A stretch of 64,000 nucleotides of DNA from assembly GCF_036567905.1 (NCBI RefSeq), contig NZ_DATCTO010000094.1, positions 1 to 64,000 on the forward strand, given 5' to 3'. The position numbers were made by a program, and so were the translations under genes. The notes beneath the pieces were generated by a model. It saw nothing but the letters and a program-made list of their open reading frames with translations. It was not told the DNA's origin and did no database searches. Source of the stretch: Candidatus Binatus sp. (GTDB lineage: Bacteria > Desulfobacterota > Binatia > Binatales > Binataceae). Below are positions 60,430 to 64,000 of this stretch, in pieces; within the stretch, counting starts at the first letter, position 1; every line of letters begins with the position of its first letter.

Positions 60430-60617
60430 CTAGCAGGGTGTTGAAAAACTCGTATCAAAAGGCAGGTCGGGTCTCGCACCATTCAACACCCTGCGCAAAA
60501 ACTGTCTTCTTACCTACAACATCTCCCCCAAAGGGGGAGACCAGTGAAAAACCCCCTTTGGGGGAGACAAGAGAGAGGGAGCAGGCGTTGAAAATTACTT
60601 TTTCAACAGCCTGCTAG
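60430..60617. mobile_element. MITE-like element with inverted termini
   Basis: A 188-bp non-coding element. The ends start CTAGCAGGGTGTTGAAAAA on the left and CTAGCAGGCTGTTGAAAAA on the right when read inward, differing at one position. Inside are a second perfect inverted copy of the terminal 13-mer (60482-60494) and two hairpins of five to eight C/G pairs with AAA or TTT loops (60522-60540 and 60552-60564). It has no transposase. Its right end supplies the TAG stop of the TPP gene at 60614. Confidence 0.75.
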
Positions 60618-62158
60618 AGAATCATCTCGATCAGAGTCGGACCCGGCGTCGCGAGCGAGCGCTCCAGCTCAAGCGTGAGCGCCTCCGCCGTCTCGACGCG
60701 CACGCCCGCCACACCCATTCCCCGCGCCAGACTGGTCCAATCGATATCGGGATTGGAAAGGCTGGTGAGCGAGCGCGCTTTGCGGCCGGGTTCGGTCACG
60801 CCCGCGCGCGCAAGTTCAAACTGCAGGATTCGGTAGCTGTGGTTGTTGCACAGCACCGTCGTGACGTTGAGCGATTCGCGGGCCTGCGTCCACAGCGCCT
60901 GCAGCGTGTACATCGCGCTGCCATCGGCCTGAAAAGCGATCACGCGCCTGGTGGGACACGCGACGGCCGCGCCGGTTGCGCACGGCAATCCTTGCCCGAT
61001 CGCGCCGCCCGCGAGCGAGAGATATGTATGCGGCGGCGCACCCGCCGACGCGGCCAGAAACGGCAGGCCGGTGGTGGCAGCCTCGTCCATTACGATCGCA
61101 CCCTCGGGCATCACCGCCGCAATCGCGGCGCCCGCGGTCATCGCGTCGAGTTTTCCGACGGGACGTTCGGGACGCGACATTTTCGCCCGCGCCACCCCCG
61201 AAACCGGCGCCCCGATTTCGCCTGCGAGCGCTTCCAGAGCGGCCGGAACGTCATCGGTCGGCTCGGCCAGGATCGCGGCGTCGATGCCCTCAGGAATCAG
61301 CTGGCTGGGGAAATCGCGGTAGCCAAAAAACGCAACGGGCTTTTTCGCACCGGCGATGACAATCGAGTCGAACTGCTTCAGCATCTCGATCGCTTGCTCA
61401 GGAAAGTAGGGCAGGCGATCTACCGTCGGCGTACCGGCGCCGCGTTCGAGTCGGGCGGGAAAAGTTTCGCAGATCAGATGACATCCCGACTTCGCGGCGA
61501 TGCGCGCAGCCGCCTTCAGGCCACGTGCGCGAAGCGCGATGCCGCCGAGAAAAAGCGCGACCCGATCGCCTTTGCGCATCGATTCGGCCGCCCGCTTGAC
61601 CGCATCAGAGGACACCGCCGGCGGCGCCGGCGGCTCGATTGGCGCAGCCGGGCGCTCGGCAGGATCCCACTGGCAATCCGACGGGATGATCAACGTCGCG
61701 ATTTGCCCCGGCGCGCGGCCCGCCGCCGCGATCGCATCCGCGGTCGCGTCGGCGAGCGATGCCGAATTGCGGACGCTCCGTATCCATCCCGAAACGGGAG
61801 TCGCGAGCGAAATGATGTCGGAAGTGAGCGGTGCGTCGGCGCCCACGTGCCACGTCGCATGGTCGCCGATCAAATTCACGATCGGCGAGCGCGCGCGCCG
61901 CGCGTTATGGAGATTCGCGATGCCGTTGGCGAAGCCGGGTCCGAGATGAAGCAGCGTCAGAGCAGGCTTCTCCGCCATCCGTCCGTAGCCGTCGGCGGCG
62001 CCGGTGCAAACACCCTCGAACAATCCGAGAATCGGCCGCAGCCCGTCGGCGGAATCGAGCGCCGCCACCAACGGCATTTCGGTTGTTCCCGGATTTGCAA
62101 AACACACCTCGACCCCTGCTGCGATCGCGGTGCGAATCAGGCTCTCAGCCCCATTCAT
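60614..62158 (-). CDS. TPP-dependent enzyme, benzoylformate-decarboxylase/acetolactate-synthase-like
   Basis: A 514-residue TPP enzyme. The N-terminal domain has the activating Glu48 in GLFEGVCTGAADGYGR. The middle domain has VALFLGGIALRARGL. The C-terminal domain binds Mg-TPP with QADGSAMYTLQALWTQARESLNVTTVLCNN. Compared with IlvB it is shorter and lacks FAD-binding arginine motifs, which fits the MdlC-type benzoylformate decarboxylase branch. Unrelated in detail to the TPP gene at 23484. Its last codon and stop lie in the repeat element at 60430-60617. The 5' leader has a perfect hairpin. Confidence 0.86.
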   Translation of the reverse strand: MNGAESLIRTAIAAGVEVCFANPGTTEMPLVAALDSADGLRPILGLFEGVCTGAADGYGRMAEKPALTLLHLGPGFANGIANLHNARRARSPIVNLIGDHATWHVGADAPLTSDIISLATPVSGWIRSVRNSASLADATADAIAAAGRAPGQIATLIIPSDCQWDPAERPAAPIEPPAPPAVSSDAVKRAAESMRKGDRVALFLGGIALRARGLKAAARIAAKSGCHLICETFPARLERGAGTPTVDRLPYFPEQAIEMLKQFDSIVIAGAKKPVAFFGYRDFPSQLIPEGIDAAILAEPTDDVPAALEALAGEIGAPVSGVARAKMSRPERPVGKLDAMTAGAAIAAVMPEGAIVMDEAATTGLPFLAASAGAPPHTYLSLAGGAIGQGLPCATGAAVACPTRRVIAFQADGSAMYTLQALWTQARESLNVTTVLCNNHSYRILQFELARAGVTEPGRKARSLTSLSNPDIDWTSLARGMGVAGVRVETAEALTLELERSLATPGPTLIEMIL

Positions 62159-62187
62159 GATCCAATCCTCGGCTGCGCGGCGGGGCG

Positions 62188-62214
62188 GCGCCCGATCCTC
62201 ATGAAATCGGGCGC
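62188..62214 (-). promoter_or_regulatory. Perfect 9-bp hairpin in the leader of the TPP gene
   Basis: GCGCCCGAT (62188-62196) and ATCGGGCGC (62206-62214) are fully complementary around a 9-nt loop. The stem lies about 30 nt upstream of the start codon. It could be an operator or an mRNA structure; nothing else links it to a known riboswitch. Confidence 0.45.
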
Positions 62215-62352
62215 GGGATTCTGATGACCGAACTTATTCCTTTTCTGATCGATCATTACCGACTTTGCGCAGTGCCACACCGTCGCCGCGCGAATCGCGT
62301 CAAACGAGCGGTACCGCGCACGGAACAAAGGTGTCAAGCGCAAGTCACCATT

Positions 62353-62369
62353 CACGCCGAATCGGCGTG
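62353..62369. promoter_or_regulatory. 17-bp palindrome between two genes
   Basis: CACGCCGAATCGGCGTG has perfect 8-bp arms and a single central base. It lies after the stop of the cysteine-rich small gene and upstream of the TPP gene. It could be an operator or a weak terminator stem; there is no T-run. Confidence 0.4.
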
Positions 62370-62403
62370 CCGGCGTCAAATCGAGAATACAAATGAGACG
62401 GCG

Positions 62404-62682
62404 CTAGCGCTTGTCGCCGCGACGATTCGCGAACTGATGGGCCGCTGCGGGATCATTGATCGGATGCGCAACCGGTGCGCCGCTTCGCGCGGCAATGGTC
62501 TGCGCGCATCTCAGATGCATCGGAGGCTCGCCGGTTATTTTGGCGCCGAAACCGAAACGGACGCCGCAGTGAACGCATCGCTCCTCCGACATCGCTCGTA
62601 ACGTGTGGCACTTGCTATGATTACAAGACCCGCGACATGGGCCACCGGGCATTCCAGGAGTCGGAATAGTGATGAGGCTCAT
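62404..62682 (-). CDS. Small cysteine-rich putative zinc-binding protein
   Basis: A 92-residue protein with six cysteines and three histidines arranged as GPCRGSCNHSKCH, then ERCVHCGVRF and HLRCA. This suggests a treble-clef or zinc-ribbon-like site. The basic, flexible tail is not conserved in pattern. The ATG at 62682 has GAGGA seven bases upstream; the frame is open to 62802 but that start is poor. No family assigned; a nucleic-acid or protein-binding zinc finger is plausible. Confidence 0.6.
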   Translation of the reverse strand: MSLITIPTPGMPGGPCRGSCNHSKCHTLRAMSEERCVHCGVRFGFGAKITGEPPMHLRCAQTIAARSGAPVAHPINDPAAAHQFANRRGDKR

Positions 62683-63020
62683 GGTTTCATCCTCGCAGTT
62701 TGTACTGCCACAGCTCGGACCCTTCGAATCTTGCATCAAGGCGCATGTTACAATCCCTGCCTCTTTGTAGCAAGATTGCGACGCAGTTCGCAAGATTGCC
62801 ACAAGATATTTAGGCCTTTCTGTATATTTAGCTATTGGCTTCTTTCTTATGCTTAGTTTAGTTCTATATAATTTATTTTAATTGATTTGATGAGCAAGAG
62901 GTCTTGGCTAAGAATAGTCGTTTTGGGAGTAATTGGCGGTGGCTAGAGATAGCGTCTTATTGCATAGGATAGCGACAGGACTCCAGCACCGGCCGGAATA
63001 TTGCGAGGGCTGTGGATGAA
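62683..63020. other. AT-rich intergenic island
   Basis: From about 62800 to 62960 the sequence is far richer in A and T than the rest of the window (for example around 62820-62890). A tiny frame of 18 codons at 62890-62946 starts with ATG but has no convincing ribosome site. No tRNA, direct-repeat pair or integrase was found. It may be a promoter region, a scar of an inserted element, or a nucleoid-protein target. Confidence 0.45.
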
Positions 63021-63473
63021 TCAGGCGATCGGCAACGAACTGCCAATCAAGTTGCGCGAGCGCTCGAGGTTGCGCCGGAGGTAGCCGCGGACGTGGCGAG
63101 CGACGCCGTCATCGGCGTGGCCAAGAGCGACGGCGGCGGCAAATGCGGCCATCGCTGCTTCCATCGCACGTCGATCGGGCGGATTTTTTGCGCCAGCGCG
63201 AATCGCGCGCGCCAGCGCGCCGCGCAGCCCGCTTTTTTTCGAGATGTGCTTGTCGCCCAGCCGCTTGAGCGCCGCAAATGTCGCGCGCAGATCTTTTATC
63301 TCGGCTGCGTCGTACGCGGGCGCCGACTCGAGTGCTCCCGCAGCATGGCCCAGCATTAGGATCGCCGACATCGCCTGGCCTTGCGCGTAAGGCGATGTCA
63401 GTTCGGGGAGCAACGCGTCCATGATCGTGCGCTGCATTCCGCTGATGACTTCATTCAACGTTGGCCGTAGCAT
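63021..63473 (-). CDS. Conserved-looking helical protein next to a phosphotransferase
   Basis: A 150-residue, almost wholly alpha-helical soluble protein (MLRPTLNEVISGMQRTIMDALLPEL, AMSAILMLGHAAGALE, then a basic helical half). No catalytic motif or family was recognised. The ATG at 63473 is preceded by GAGGTGG, and the gene begins 9 bp after the stop of the phosphotransferase on the same strand, so the two form an operon; it may be a partner or subunit of that enzyme. Confidence 0.65.
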   Translation of the reverse strand: MLRPTLNEVISGMQRTIMDALLPELTSPYAQGQAMSAILMLGHAAGALESAPAYDAAEIKDLRATFAALKRLGDKHISKKSGLRGALARAIRAGAKNPPDRRAMEAAMAAFAAAVALGHADDGVARHVRGYLRRNLERSRNLIGSSLPIA

Positions 63474-63482
63474 CTGACCACC

Positions 63483-64000
63483 TCAGACCAATCGAAGTTG
63501 GTTGGCCAAGTCCTCGAACAACTGCGGGATTAGCAGTTCAAGAAAAGGCATCATCGAGTCGGATGTGCGTCCCTCGACGAAGTCGCGGATTCCGGTCAGA
63601 CAAATCACGACCATCTTCGCGTTGCCGAGCACCCGGTAGAAGAACAGCCGTTCCCGATCTACGCGATGGCCGGTCTTCTGTTCGTACAGGCGGTAAAACG
63701 CTTCGCGTTCCATCAGGCCGCCGGCTAGTTCGTCGCGTCCCCAGAAGGTCATCGATGCCCACCCGAGATCCTCCATCGGGTCGCCCAGATGCGCCATCTC
63801 CCAATCGAGCATCGCGATGATTCCATTGTCGTCGTATAGATAGTTTCCCGAACGATAGTCGCCATGAACGATCACCACGCGGTCGGTCACGACGGGGTTG
63901 GCTTTGAGCCATGCGAGCGCCGCGCTGAGGATCGGATAATTTTCGCCCATCCGGTCGCGTTCGTACACTTCGCTCCAATGCGCTGTCTGGATGCGGGCGG
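63483..64000 (-). CDS. Phosphotransferase (APH family), N-terminus beyond the window
   Basis: A partial gene: the frame stays open past 63968 to the window edge, so the N-lobe is missing. The catalytic loop VIVHGDYRSGNYLYDD and metal motif AMLDWEMAHLGDPMEDLGW are canonical, unlike the MED variant at 356-1429. The family includes the bacterial and eukaryotic acyl-CoA dehydrogenase-associated phosphotransferases, often in fatty-acid clusters. Substrate unknown. It is followed by the helical protein at 63021. Confidence 0.88.
   Translation of the reverse strand, partial: ARIQTAHWSEVYERDRMGENYPILSAALAWLKANPVVTDRVVIVHGDYRSGNYLYDDNGIIAMLDWEMAHLGDPMEDLGWASMTFWGRDELAGGLMEREAFYRLYEQKTGHRVDRERLFFYRVLGNAKMVVICLTGIRDFVEGRTSDSMMPFLELLIPQLFEDLANQLRLV

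Noticed and set aside
1-64000. CRISPR arrays and tRNA or rRNA genes
   Set aside because: No regularly spaced direct repeats of CRISPR type and no cloverleaf or rRNA sequence was recognised by eye; a tRNA or CRISPR scanner would be needed to exclude them fully.

Overview
The window looks like chromosome of a high-GC, Gram-negative, free-living bacterium. lpxD, a GT9 heptosyltransferase and a WecA-type transferase imply an LPS outer membrane. The run mutL-miaA-accA-pheA-hisC-tyrA-cmk-rpsA-ihf-HIT resembles deltaproteobacterial-grade genomes. An F420-type PPOX protein, a thiolase with a hydroxyacyl-CoA dehydrogenase, two TPP-dependent decarboxylase/synthase-like enzymes and two APH-type phosphotransferases would suit a soil lineage such as Binatota/Desulfobacterota. 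That placement is inference from gene content; no 16S rRNA or tRNA gene was seen.

Layout. 1-10 kb: repeat copy, phosphotransferase, epoxide-hydrolase-like enzyme, chromate transporter, acyl desaturase, tiny secreted peptide, sedolisin protease, MscL, class-III aminotransferase. 10-17.7 kb: DUF190/FluC pair, lpxD, heptosyltransferase, secreted kelch propeller, thiolase and 3-hydroxyacyl-CoA dehydrogenase. 17.9-25.5 kb: zwf, VanZ-like, GST, PPOX protein coupled to a frameshifted HEAT gene, degenerate lipoate-ligase-like protein, TPP enzyme with a small YHS-type protein. 25.9-32 kb: envelope glycan genes (WecA/CapD-like fusion, GT39-like membrane protein), secreted unknowns, rpmB. 32-42.6 kb: dense housekeeping run with several 4-bp start/stop overlaps. 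42.6-46.4 kb: AAA ATPase, VWA protein and orphan beta-class DNA methyltransferase, tightly coupled. 46.4-51.9 kb: MBL hydrolase, lipoprotein-like, O-methyltransferase, DUF255 thioredoxin protein. 51.9-57.8 kb: a TetR-HlyD-ABC-ABC-permease-permease efflux operon laid out like cecR-ybhGFSR, with two phased operators. 57.9-64 kb: divergent SDR/HxlR pair, HAD phosphatase, MITE-like repeat, second TPP enzyme, cysteine-rich small protein, AT-rich island, and a phosphotransferase cut by the window edge.

The most unusual non-coding signal is a dispersed family of about 107-bp palindromic elements bounded by AGGGGTSACCCCT. It occurs as two full copies and one edge-truncated copy, and the full copies abut stop codons. 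A second, unrelated inverted-repeat element and a short GTGAAAAA-type repeat also sit at gene ends. The best candidate multi-gene system is the AAA-VWA-methyltransferase cluster. Specific residue losses (lipoate-ligase lysine, SDR tyrosine, APH histidine) mark likely divergent or non-catalytic paralogues.
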